DNA of 64,000 bases, taken from contig NZ_RQUX01000001.1 in the NCBI RefSeq assembly GCF_003992115.1, forward strand, positions 62,001 to 126,000, read 5' to 3'. The position numbers and the translations under genes are program-made. Each line of letters starts with the position of its first letter. Position 1 is the first letter of the stretch. Under the pieces are notes generated by a model that was not told where the DNA came from, ran no database searches, and was given only the letters and a program-made list of their open reading frames with translations. The stretch is from Veillonella ratti. GTDB taxonomy: Bacteria; Bacillota; Negativicutes; Veillonellales; Veillonellaceae. Below, in pieces: positions 42,146-50,467 of this stretch.

Positions 42146-42316
42146 TTACTTTAATAGTTTCTCCAATGCACGTTGTCGTTTTTTGCATTTTTCTTTCACC
42201 GGTCGGCAATGGTTACCGCACACTTGACAACGACCTTTACTGTCGGTCAGCAAGGCTTTCTTTTCCGCCTTGGTCGTCTCGTGTAGGTCCGGTAATTTCT
42301 TACCAAGGCGTTTTAT
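42146..42316 (-). other. Possible -1 frameshift extension of the helical repeat protein, with four cysteines
   Basis: An open frame of 56 codons lies directly after the 42313-44256 gene and before the shared terminator. It is closed upstream by two stops and has no ATG or GTG, so it cannot be a normal gene. It becomes readable if ribosomes or polymerase slip by -1 on the A8 run that precedes the upstream stop (CAA AAA AAA TAA). The encoded tail is basic and contains CQVCGNHC-x6-C, a zinc-finger-like set of four cysteines. It may instead be a decayed 3' end. Confidence 0.4.
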
Positions 42317-44256
42317 TTTTTTTGATTTTTATCATCCGAATTGCTATGTAATTTTTGCAGGGCATCATCGATGAAGTCCAATACGCCCAAAGCCGCACCA
42401 CGAGCGCTTTCTTTCATATTATCCGCTACTTCGGAAATATGATCGACTACTTTGTCAGCTACTTCTTGAGCTCGTTCTGCTACTTCATCGGCTTTATCGG
42501 CAGCTTGGCCCTTTAAGTCAGCCGCTTTGTCGGCTAATTCATCTACTTTGTCAGATGCTTGTTCTTTTAAATCTTGCGCTTTATCAATTGCTTGGTCTTT
42601 CAAATCAGCTGCTTTATCAGCTAATTCGTCAACTTTATCGGAAGCCTGTTCCTTTAAGTCTTGCGCTTTATCAGCGAGTTCATCAACTTTTTCCGACGCT
42701 TGGTCTTTTAAGTCATCCGCTTTGTCTGCCAATTCGTCAACTTTATCGGAAGCCTGCTCTTTAAGCTCTTCCGCTTTATCGGCTGCTTGATCTTTTAAAT
42801 CAGCTGCTTTGTCGGATAATTCATCAACTTTGTCCGACGCTTTATCTTTTAACTCTTCTGCTTTATCAGTTGCTTGATCTTTTAATTCTTCAGCTTTATC
42901 AACAGCTTGGTCTTTTAAGTCTTCAGCTTTACCGGCCAATTCTTCAGCTTTGTCGGAAACTTTTTCAACAACTTCTTCTGCTTTGCCATCAGTGGCTTGA
43001 TTCAAATTCTTGGCTAATTCTTCTTTAGTGGACATTTCGTCTACCACCTTTCCTTTGACATCATTCACTTTTGACTGCACTGCTGTTGCTACACTGCCAG
43101 CTGTTTTGGAAATCTCTTTTGTTTTGTCAGCTGCGGTGTTAGCTACATCATCAGTCAACTCTTCCAAATTTTGATACCATTCTTCGCTGCGCTCTTGCAC
43201 GCCTTTTTTGGCGTGTTTCGCTTTTTTCAATGCTTTTTTTGTTTCTTTTTCAGCCGCTTTAGCTGCTTTTTCAGCTTCTTTCGCGACTTTCTTAGCTTCT
43301 TTTTTCGCTGCTTTATGGGCTTTTTTAATAGATTTTTTAGCCTGCTTAGCGAGTTTTTTAAATTCTTTCCACTCCGTATGGAGCATCAAATCTTCAAGCG
43401 TCATTGTTCCCTCTTTGCCATCCGGCAAGTTTTGGCTCAACATGTCCAAAATATCTTGCAAAAAGATTTCCGATGTCGGAAATACGGTATGACCGTCATC
43501 CTCGTCATCATCCACCTCAGCTGCAAACGCCGCCGAATCGGCCGTTCTCACCCCCGCATTCAATACAGCATTCGTTCCTGCCAATAAATTGTCATCCGCA
43601 TCAGCTTTTACACTATGTGTTAAAGACGATTGCGGAATATCTCTATCAGTAATGGCATCAGCTGCCACTGCCTGTGTTTTAGCTGCCGTCGGTTCAGCCA
43701 CAAGGGTACCATCTTGACGTGGTACTACCGAGCCGTCACGGCGATTTACCAGCGCCCCATCTTGGCGATTCACAACAGAACCATCCTGGCGGGTCACTAC
43801 TGTGCCATCTTGACGCGTAGCTACAGCGCCTTCACGACGTGCCGCTACCGTACCGGCTTGGCGTAATGCAACCGGTCTTTCCGAAACATCTACATCCGCC
43901 AAATCCACTTGATCTATGTTTAATTCTTCACTGGTTAGTTCATCCCCTTGGGCCTGAAATTCATCTTCCAAGGAATCATATATATGAAGCTGCTCTAGCA
44001 AGTCTTGTGTTTCATCGATTTCCTGCCATAAACTGTCCAATAACGCCGTATAAAATAAGCGTGCTTTCACTTCTTCATAGGCCTGACGCGTAATATGAAG
44101 TTCTTCATATGTCAAGTCTTCAGTACTATCCAGCTCTTCTATTAACTGCTGAATATGACGATCCTCAGCATACTTATTCTGTAACGAACGACGAACCGAT
44201 TCAATAACAGACTTACCAATGATGCCATGACGATTATGCATACTTCCAGCTCCCAT
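42313..44256 (-). CDS. Repeat-rich helical protein with LEA-like 11-residue repeats
   Basis: A 647-residue protein of unknown function with no signal peptide. Order of parts: an acidic helical N-terminus (about 1-115); seven or eight copies of an octapeptide like RQDGTVVT (about 128-190); an acidic linker; a Lys/Ala-rich helix (KKAHKAAKKEAKKVAKEAEK, about 305-355); then 11-residue repeats of the type DKAEELKDQAS and DKVDELADKAA (about 425-620). Such hendecads form long amphipathic helices, as in LEA proteins and apolipoproteins, which bind membranes or protect proteins during stress. Two starts are close (MGAG and MHNR). The stop codon follows an A8 run, see the extension at 42146. The gap to larA (44257-44457) holds nothing I can identify. 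Confidence 0.6.
   Translation of the reverse strand: MGAGSMHNRHGIIGKSVIESVRRSLQNKYAEDRHIQQLIEELDSTEDLTYEELHITRQAYEEVKARLFYTALLDSLWQEIDETQDLLEQLHIYDSLEDEFQAQGDELTSEELNIDQVDLADVDVSERPVALRQAGTVAARREGAVATRQDGTVVTRQDGSVVNRQDGALVNRRDGSVVPRQDGTLVAEPTAAKTQAVAADAITDRDIPQSSLTHSVKADADDNLLAGTNAVLNAGVRTADSAAFAAEVDDDEDDGHTVFPTSEIFLQDILDMLSQNLPDGKEGTMTLEDLMLHTEWKEFKKLAKQAKKSIKKAHKAAKKEAKKVAKEAEKAAKAAEKETKKALKKAKHAKKGVQERSEEWYQNLEELTDDVANTAADKTKEISKTAGSVATAVQSKVNDVKGKVVDEMSTKEELAKNLNQATDGKAEEVVEKVSDKAEELAGKAEDLKDQAVDKAEELKDQATDKAEELKDKASDKVDELSDKAADLKDQAADKAEELKEQASDKVDELADKADDLKDQASEKVDELADKAQDLKEQASDKVDELADKAADLKDQAIDKAQDLKEQASDKVDELADKAADLKGQAADKADEVAERAQEVADKVVDHISEVADNMKESARGAALGVLDFIDDALQKLHSNSDDKNQKK
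42500..42930. repeat. Array of degenerate 33-bp coding repeats
   Basis: Thirty-three-base units encoding the 11-residue helical repeats, varied at the DNA level but constant in the protein pattern (DKA/DKV-EEL/DEL). Such arrays can change length by recombination. Confidence 0.7.
43706..43870. repeat. 24-bp tandem coding repeats (octapeptide RQDG-type)
   Basis: Seven or eight 24-base units, on the minus strand encoding RQDG-(T/S)-VV-(T/N). The conserved core reads CATCTTGACG or close variants on the plus strand. Confidence 0.7.
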
Positions 44257-44457
44257 CTTCCTATACCTTTGGTAATAAATATTAAGCTAAAAACAGTAAA
44301 AAGCAAATCTATATCATCGAGTGCTGGCTTTTTAAGCCATCCCTACACACCCGGATTCGGTGAATCTATCTCTATCTTAAAACAAATTTCTTAAAAATAC
44401 CAATCTAAACAGTTAATCTATAACCTAATTCTCTATTAAAGTAATCCTATGCAGGAA

Positions 44458-45753
44458 TTATTTATTCAATAAAGGCACCGTGTTGCTGGCGAGAGGCATA
44501 ACAGTTACGGTGTAATCATCGCGACCGATTAATTTGTTCGCAAGCTCGATGGCTTCGTCAATGGATGTTACTACATCGATGCCCACGCGATCACAAATTT
44601 CTTTATTTTCCGGTTTCGTCACCAAAATATGGCGATATTTCTGAAAATCTTCGCCTAAATGGAAAGCAATAAATCCCGGTACGGTAAAGCCGTTACGCAA
44701 TTTAATTTCCCGTTCTTTCAAATCACGGGTATCAAACCAACCGAGGAATTCTTCCGGTTCGTGAATATCCGGCAATTCCATAAGCAGAATAACCACGCCG
44801 CCCGGTTTACATGCAAGCACCGCATTAACCTGGGTTTTAACACCTTGATACAAGTTAATATCTTTCGGATAACCGCCTGCCGAAGCGATAACGCAGTCAG
44901 CCAATTCATTAACCGGTACCCCGTAAATCTGTTTAACTAATTTCGTGCCTTCCAGCCATGCATCTTCCCAATGACCGGCCACGAACTTAGCTAATTTACC
45001 TTCCGTATTCGCAACGGAATTAATGAGGAAATCGGCTTCTACGGCACGACCATGTTGCATCTGATCGTCATGCATAATATTATTCGTAATATTACCGCTT
45101 ACGATTTCAGGTTTCGTACCGCCACCAATCTCTTCCGACAAGCAAAGATTGTGGTTTTTTTGAATCGTCTGATAGGACGAAATGCCCGGTAAAATCGCCT
45201 TACGACCGCCGCCAAAACCGGCAATCAAGTGGTATACGATACCGCCCGTCAAAATGAGACGGTCCGCATCTAAAGCGAGTTCATTCACTTCAATCGGTAC
45301 ACCATGAGATGTTTCACCGATATGACGGAAATGACTGTCCGGATTGATACCGCTACTGTGTTCAATGCGAACGCGATTAACTACTTCGTCGCCAAACTCC
45401 GAACGAGATTCCGCTTCCGATTGAAGACGATGAGCGCCATAAGCGATTAAAAGGAAAATCTTTTCATCCGGCACACCCGCTTCGTTCAAATAATTAAGCA
45501 AAGTAGGTAAGTAAGCATCATAGCGAATCCACGCACGCGTAATGTCAGATACAACGATACATACCGTTTCATCATGCTGCACAATATCTTTTAACGGCGC
45601 CGTGCCGATTGGATTATCCAAAGCTTCAAGAAGCGCTGCCGGAATGTCTTCAATAGCGGGATAGTCCGCCCCTTCCACAACATCTACTACTTCTTGAGTG
45701 GGTAAATCAAATTCAACCTCGCCGTTGCCATACTTCAATTTAAAATGTTTCAT
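44458..45753 (-). CDS. larA: LarA family lactate racemase / 2-hydroxyacid epimerase
   Basis: Nickel-pincer (NPN) enzyme family that interconverts D- and L-lactate or related 2-hydroxyacids; 431 residues. The conserved motifs are SDITRAW (usually SDxTRP), GAHR, and FGGGRKAILPGI, whose lysine anchors the pincer cofactor in Lactobacillus LarA. The first motif deviates at the proline, so substrate preference could differ. Genes for cofactor synthesis (larB, larC, larE) are not in the window. In a lactate-using organism it would supply the isomer used by the lactate dehydrogenase. Its start overlaps the end of dinB by 14 bases. Confidence 0.9.
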   Translation of the reverse strand: MKHFKLKYGNGEVEFDLPTQEVVDVVEGADYPAIEDIPAALLEALDNPIGTAPLKDIVQHDETVCIVVSDITRAWIRYDAYLPTLLNYLNEAGVPDEKIFLLIAYGAHRLQSEAESRSEFGDEVVNRVRIEHSSGINPDSHFRHIGETSHGVPIEVNELALDADRLILTGGIVYHLIAGFGGGRKAILPGISSYQTIQKNHNLCLSEEIGGGTKPEIVSGNITNNIMHDDQMQHGRAVEADFLINSVANTEGKLAKFVAGHWEDAWLEGTKLVKQIYGVPVNELADCVIASAGGYPKDINLYQGVKTQVNAVLACKPGGVVILLMELPDIHEPEEFLGWFDTRDLKEREIKLRNGFTVPGFIAFHLGEDFQKYRHILVTKPENKEICDRVGIDVVTSIDEAIELANKLIGRDDYTVTVMPLASNTVPLLNK

Positions 45754-46936
45754 CGTTATTCTCTTCCTCTCTCTTTTGCTGGGCCAAGCGCTCCCAAAGG
45801 GCCCCTTTCATAACAATACCTTCACCGAATTTTTCTTCCAAGTCATCTACAGTCTTTGCCAATTCATCCTGTGACACTTCACTCTCAAATAAAGATGTCT
45901 GCCCCCATTCATCGGCAAAATCGCTGACCGTAAGCCCTAAAAGGCGAATCGGTTTATCAATGTTTAGTTTATTATACAACATCAATCCTATACGGTATAG
46001 TGTTTCTTCATTGTCAGTAGGCATATCTATGCGTTTTTGACGACTTATAGTCTTAAAATCGTTAAAACGTACCTTAATGGAAATAGTATGGCCCTTCAAG
46101 CCTTGCTGCCGCAAGCGCTTCGCCACTTTATGGGCAAAATAATGCCATTCGCGGTCAATAACAGCTTCATCGGTCAAATCTGTTTCATACGTCAATTCAT
46201 TGCCGATGGAATGAATCATGCGATCATATTCTACCGGTCGATCATCAATGCCGCGAGCCAAATCGTAGAGCCGTTTGGCCTGATTGCCCGCTACGGGTCG
46301 CAATTTCGACTCTTCCGCAAGCGCCGCAATTTGACCGATTTTATAAAAACCCGCTTCATGTAGCCGTTTTTCTGTTTGTTTCCCTACGCCCCACAAGCGT
46401 TTAACCGGCAGATTGGCAATAAATTTGGCTTCCTGGCCATAAGGTATCACCACTAAGCCATCGGGCTTTCTAATATCCGAAGCCAGTTTTGCCAAATACT
46501 TATTCGGTGCGAGGCCAACCGACGCTATAAGGCCGGTCGCATCTAATATATCCTTTTTAATAGCCTTACCGACCGCATAAGGACCGTCAAAACGATTATG
46601 GAGACCCGTTATATCCAAAAAGGCTTCATCTAACGATAAAGGCTCAATATAGGGTGAATAGCGTTCCATAATAGCATGGACCTTTTCTGAAATAGCATGG
46701 TACACTTCGAAACGAGGCCATAAATAAATACCGTCCGGACAAAGTTCACGAGCCTTGGCCATACTCATGGCCGAATGCACTCCTAATTTACGAGCTTCGT
46801 ACGACGCAGTAGATACCACACCACGCGAAGAAAGGCCGCCAACGATAACCGGGCGGCCTCTATACTCGGGATTATCGCGTTGTTCAACTGATGCATAAAA
46901 GGCATCCATATCCACGTGCATAATCCAGCGTCTCAT
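45740..46936 (-). CDS. dinB: DNA polymerase IV (Y-family)
   Basis: Error-prone translesion polymerase, 398 residues. Catalytic carboxylates are in HVDMDAFYASVEQRD and SLDEAFLD; the helix-hairpin-helix region follows (LWGVGKQTEKRL). A beta-clamp binding motif QTSLF is near the C-terminus. It lies 18 bases after the ArsR-type gene and overlaps larA, so the three may be co-transcribed. No LexA box was recognised upstream. Confidence 0.95.
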   Translation of the reverse strand: MRRWIMHVDMDAFYASVEQRDNPEYRGRPVIVGGLSSRGVVSTASYEARKLGVHSAMSMAKARELCPDGIYLWPRFEVYHAISEKVHAIMERYSPYIEPLSLDEAFLDITGLHNRFDGPYAVGKAIKKDILDATGLIASVGLAPNKYLAKLASDIRKPDGLVVIPYGQEAKFIANLPVKRLWGVGKQTEKRLHEAGFYKIGQIAALAEESKLRPVAGNQAKRLYDLARGIDDRPVEYDRMIHSIGNELTYETDLTDEAVIDREWHYFAHKVAKRLRQQGLKGHTISIKVRFNDFKTISRQKRIDMPTDNEETLYRIGLMLYNKLNIDKPIRLLGLTVSDFADEWGQTSLFESEVSQDELAKTVDDLEEKFGEGIVMKGALWERLAQQKREEENNDETF

Positions 46937-46954
46937 ATTAACTCCTGTAGTTTC

Positions 46955-47290
46955 TTATTCAGGTTTATCTTCTAAGCGACAATATTTAATCTGAGCGCAA
47001 ATACATTCATCTTTGGTTTTGTACAAGTCAGGTAAGATCTTAACTAACTCATCAAAAGTTTCTTCATTGATTGAATAGCGTGTCCATAACCCGTTACGCT
47101 GCGAGTTAACAACACCTGCATCAATCAAAATTTTCATGTGATAGCTCAACGTAGACTGCGACAAATTGAAGCTTGCCAAAATGTCACAAGCACATAACTC
47201 ATTACATGACAACATGTCAATGATATGCAATCTAGTTTCATCACTCAATGCTTTAAAAATCGTTGCCAATCTTTCGTATGATACTTCCAT
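46955..47290 (-). CDS. ArsR/SmtB-family metal-responsive repressor
   Basis: A 111-residue winged-helix regulator starting at ATG 47290, with AAGGAG nine bases upstream (a TTG two codons earlier is less well spaced). The metal-sensing motif ELCACD (C33, C35 in the alpha-3 helix) matches the ELCVCD motif of ArsR/CadC sensors of As, Cd or Pb, and C29 plus the C-terminal cysteines (CICAQIKYC) may add ligands. Recognition helix: SQSTLSYHMKIL. It usually controls a metal exporter, but the downstream genes are dinB and larA, so its target may lie elsewhere. Confidence 0.88.
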   Translation of the reverse strand: MEVSYERLATIFKALSDETRLHIIDMLSCNELCACDILASFNLSQSTLSYHMKILIDAGVVNSQRNGLWTRYSINEETFDELVKILPDLYKTKDECICAQIKYCRLEDKPE

Positions 47291-47558
47291 GCCCAATACT
47301 CCTTTTTTTAACCTTAGCCATTACCCTTTCGCCTTATTCTATGTAATATATTATATACTAAAACGCAAGATAAATCTAATAATTTCAATGTTTCAAGTTT
47401 TCGATAAATATATGAAAAAAAGCACTAACTTACAAACACTTATTCGACAAAGGCTTTCACGGTTTGTTAATTCATAATTATTAATTATTTTGAATAAGTT
47501 AGCACACCAAAATCCATCATTTTCACCTCATTTTTATAAGGCTTTACTGCTTTTAGCC

Positions 47559-47588
47559 TTGACAAAAACAACTTTGCAATAATATACA
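47559..47588 (+). promoter_or_regulatory. Orphan plus-strand promoter in the arsR-ahpC gap
   Basis: TTGACA followed by TATACA with a spacer of about 18 bases lies in a 640-base gene-free gap (47291-47930). It would drive about 230 nt toward the terminator at 47786-47826. The transcript would start with a C-rich patch (CATCCCCCGC). No ORF is credible, so a small RNA is possible. Confidence 0.4.
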
Positions 47589-47785
47589 AAAGTAGTCTTT
47601 CATTATACATCCCCCGCAACTATCTTGATTTCTGCTTCTCCGAACACAATTTCGGTAAAACTCATTGACTAAAGTTGAATATAGCCACTAAAAAAGTGAA
47701 TAAATACCCAAAATTTTTCAAAACAAATCAATTTCGAATTGTTATTTTTTCATTCAACGTTCACAAAAAATCAAATGTATTCAAA

Positions 47786-47826
47786 CAAAAAAATCAGCGG
47801 CCGAGACAAACTCGCGCCGCTGATTT
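47786..47826 (-). terminator. Terminator of ahpC
   Basis: A 10-bp stem AATCAGCGGC/GCCGCTGATT plus an inner CGAG/CTCG stem ends in TTTTTTT on the minus strand. Confidence 0.9.
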
Positions 47827-47853
47827 TAAGAAAAGGGATCTCCTAAATATGTC

Positions 47854-47892
47854 AATGAACAGCCTTCTGTAGGGAGGGACTTGCTGTTCATT
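47854..47892 (-). other. Hairpin with C-rich loop in the ahpC 3' region
   Basis: A perfect 10-bp stem AATGAACAGC/GCTGTTCATT encloses a 19-base loop that on the minus strand reads CCCTCCCT in its centre, the same 8-mer as in the loop of the candidate sRNA at 21024. It lies 38 bases after the ahpC stop and before the main terminator, and has no T run of its own. Confidence 0.55.
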
Positions 47893-47930
47893 TATTAACT
47901 GGTTAAACTAAGGAAAAGCTTGGGGAAATC

Positions 47931-48494
47931 TTATAATTTACCTACAAGGTCAAGACCCGGTTTTAAGGTATCAGCACCCGGTTTCCATTTAGCAGGACAA
48001 ACCTGGTCGCCATGTTTAGCTACGAATTGAGCAGCCTGTACTTTACGAACCAATTCATCGGCAGAACGACCGATACCCATGTTGTGGATTTCAGCAGTTT
48101 CTACTTTGCCTTCCGGATTTACTACGAAAGAACCACGGTAAGCACGGCCTTCTTCTTCGGAGAACGTTTCGAAGAAATCAGCGAGTTCATGTTTCTGGTC
48201 AGCTAACATGGTGTACTGAATTTTAGCGATGTTTGGCGAAGCATCAGCCCATGCTTTATGTACGAATTCGGAGTCAACGGATACGGAGAATACTTCTACG
48301 CCCATTTCCTGTAATTCTGCATAATGGGACTGTAAATCTTCCAATTCTGTAGGGCAAACAAATGTGAAATCGGCCGGATAGAATACGAATACGCTCCATT
48401 TGCCAACTACATCTGCTTTAGTTACTGTTACTACGTCGGGATTACGGAAACCCTGTAAGGAAAAATCAGGTAATTCTTTGCCGATAATTGCCAT
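47931..48494 (-). CDS. ahpC: Alkyl hydroperoxide reductase C (2-Cys peroxiredoxin)
   Basis: Reduces peroxides in the cytoplasm. The 187-residue protein begins at the ATG behind AAGGAG; an upstream in-frame extension is rejected. The peroxidatic cysteine C47 is in DFTFVCPTELEDL and the resolving cysteine in GDQVCPAKWKPG, making it a typical 2-Cys AhpC. No ahpF is adjacent, so the reductant is unknown. The upstream gap (48495-48892) has a Fur/PerR-like stretch (GATAATGAT then ATTATC near 48670-48695) that might link it to iron or peroxide control; this is weak. Confidence 0.95.
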   Translation of the reverse strand: MAIIGKELPDFSLQGFRNPDVVTVTKADVVGKWSVFVFYPADFTFVCPTELEDLQSHYAELQEMGVEVFSVSVDSEFVHKAWADASPNIAKIQYTMLADQKHELADFFETFSEEEGRAYRGSFVVNPEGKVETAEIHNMGIGRSADELVRKVQAAQFVAKHGDQVCPAKWKPGADTLKPGLDLVGKL

Positions 48495-48773
48495 TTGTGA
48501 GTCACTCCTTGTGTTTAAATACATACTTTACTATACGCTAAACTATCATAAGCTACATTATTGCCAAACAGTAAAAGCAATCTAACTTGCTATTAGAACA
48601 AATATACAGTGCTCTCTATTTTGAATATATAATGTCGCTAATTGATAGTTATTAATAACGGATAATCTATATTGATTACATCATTATCATACACCACACA
48701 ACGAAAAAAATCAATATGAAATCGAGTTTCAGTTATGCAATTTATGAAAAAAGGCGATACATTTTTGCAATCT

Positions 48774-48812
48774 AAAAATAAAGCGATATAGTAATCCCAC
48801 TATACCGCTTTA
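48774..48812 (-). terminator. Terminator of the osmolyte ABC transporter operon
   Basis: A near-perfect 12-bp stem (48781-48792 with 48799-48810) is followed on the minus strand by TATTTTTA, about 85 bases after the operon's last stop codon. Confidence 0.75.
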
Positions 48813-48892
48813 CCTCTTACATTATTTAGTTTTATACAGCTTATATCCCCACAATCATTAAATCGGTTTATAAAGCCTCATATATCAGTTAT

Positions 48893-50467
48893 TTATTTTA
48901 CTAAACCTTTAGCAACTAAGTAGTTATGGGCCACCTCTTTCGGGCTCTTATGCTCCACGTCTACTTGATAATTTAACTCACGCATTGTATCCGTATCTAA
49001 GGTTGCCATCATACGATTAATAACATCTTGTAATTCAGGATGTTCTTCTATAGTCTCTTGTCGAACCAACGGTACACCGTAATACGGCGGGAAGAATCCT
49101 TTATCATCAGCCAAAACAGTCAGATTATATTTCTTTAATAACCCATCTGTAGAAAAGGCATCAACTACCTGTACATCACCGCTTGACAATGCCACATAGC
49201 GCGTAGCTCCGTCAATGCCTTTAGCATCTTTAAACGTAAAACCATACTCATTTTGAACGCCTCGCAAACCATCCTGACGATTCAAAAATTCAAGGGTAGT
49301 GCCGGCCTTCAAAGAAGAAGCAACCTGACTTAAATCACTCATGGTATGCAAATTATACGCCTGTGCCACAGCAGGGTCTACCGCCAACGTATAGGTATTG
49401 CTAAAAGGAGCCGCCGCCAATAAAGCAACATCATACTTCTTCGCCAATTCCTCTTTTGTTGTATCGTATACTTCCTGCTCATCGCTTATGGGATCATGTT
49501 TTAAAATATCCACATAGGCCGTACCGGTATAATCAATATACGCATCTAAATCGCCTTTTTCCATGGCACTAAACAGCACCTGGGTGCCGCCGGCACCTAA
49601 GTGACTTTCTACCTTAATATTTGTATTTTTTTCAATCATTTCACCCAGCATATTACCCAACACCAATTGTTCGGTAAACTGCTTACTCCCGATACGAATC
49701 GTATTCGGATCTTTGACTAAATTGGCATATACATTCTGTCCAAACATAAATACCAGTAAGGCTACTACGATGCCGACACTCCATTTCTGGCGACGTCGTT
49801 TAGCCGTAAGGGTCGAGCGAGTTTTCAACAACTCAGGCTGCAAACTGACCGGTGTTACCAATGACTCCACTTGAGACAGTACCCAGTCAATAGCCAAAGC
49901 CAATATACAGGCAGGAATCGCCCCGGCCAAAATCATACCGTTATTAACGGAACTGATGCCACTAAAGACCAAAAAGCCCAAGCCACCGGCTCCGATAAAG
50001 GCGGCGATGGTCATAAGGCCTACGGCCGTAACAGCTGAAATTCGCACACCCGCCATTAACATAGGCAATGTTAACGGTAACTGTACCTTCCACAAAATTT
50101 GTTGACGTGTTAAGCCAATCCCCCGAGCCGCTTCAATGGTGCCCGGTGAAATCTGACTAATGCCGATATAGGTATTTTTAACAATCGGTAAGAGGGAATA
50201 CAAAAACACCACAATGACCGATGGTAAGGTACCAATCCCTAAAAGCGGAATGGCAAAACCCAATAAGGCCATGCTGGGAACCGCTTGAATTAAGTTAGTA
50301 GCCCCCATGACCGGCTTATTTAAAGGCTTTACGTAGCTGATTAAAATCCCCAACGGCAAGCCCACTATAATAGCTAACCCCACCGCAATGGCAGTTAGCT
50401 GGATATGCTCTAACAAAAGACGCATAATCTGATCTATATTTTCAAACATATAACTAAATATACCCAA
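48893..50467 (-). CDS. Glycine betaine/choline-type ABC transporter, permease fused to substrate-binding domain
   Basis: A 524-residue fusion. Residues about 1-215 are an OpuA/ProW-like permease with the EAA-type loop (EAARGIGLTRQQILWKVQLP). A basic linker and a further membrane helix (about 228-248) lead to a ProX/OpuBC-like binding domain (about 255-524) starting IRIGSKQFTEQLVLGNML. The binding domain is thus tethered outside the inner membrane. The same fusion occurs in lactococcal BusAB/OpuABC. The binding domain is of the choline/betaine type; carnitine or other quaternary amines are possible. It is adjacent to its ATPase gene with no gap. Confidence 0.9.
   Translation of the reverse strand: MGIFSYMFENIDQIMRLLLEHIQLTAIAVGLAIIVGLPLGILISYVKPLNKPVMGATNLIQAVPSMALLGFAIPLLGIGTLPSVIVVFLYSLLPIVKNTYIGISQISPGTIEAARGIGLTRQQILWKVQLPLTLPMLMAGVRISAVTAVGLMTIAAFIGAGGLGFLVFSGISSVNNGMILAGAIPACILALAIDWVLSQVESLVTPVSLQPELLKTRSTLTAKRRRQKWSVGIVVALLVFMFGQNVYANLVKDPNTIRIGSKQFTEQLVLGNMLGEMIEKNTNIKVESHLGAGGTQVLFSAMEKGDLDAYIDYTGTAYVDILKHDPISDEQEVYDTTKEELAKKYDVALLAAAPFSNTYTLAVDPAVAQAYNLHTMSDLSQVASSLKAGTTLEFLNRQDGLRGVQNEYGFTFKDAKGIDGATRYVALSSGDVQVVDAFSTDGLLKKYNLTVLADDKGFFPPYYGVPLVRQETIEEHPELQDVINRMMATLDTDTMRELNYQVDVEHKSPKEVAHNYLVAKGLVK

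Noticed and set aside
42527-43652. Long plus-strand open frames rich in Phe, Ser and Leu opposite the helical repeat gene
   Set aside because: They are antisense shadows of Lys/Ala/Asp-rich repeats, without ribosome binding sites.
48660-48700. Fur or PerR box upstream of ahpC
   Set aside because: GATAATGAT...ATTATC is suggestive, but the match is partial and over 150 bases from the gene, so it is mentioned but not called as a site.
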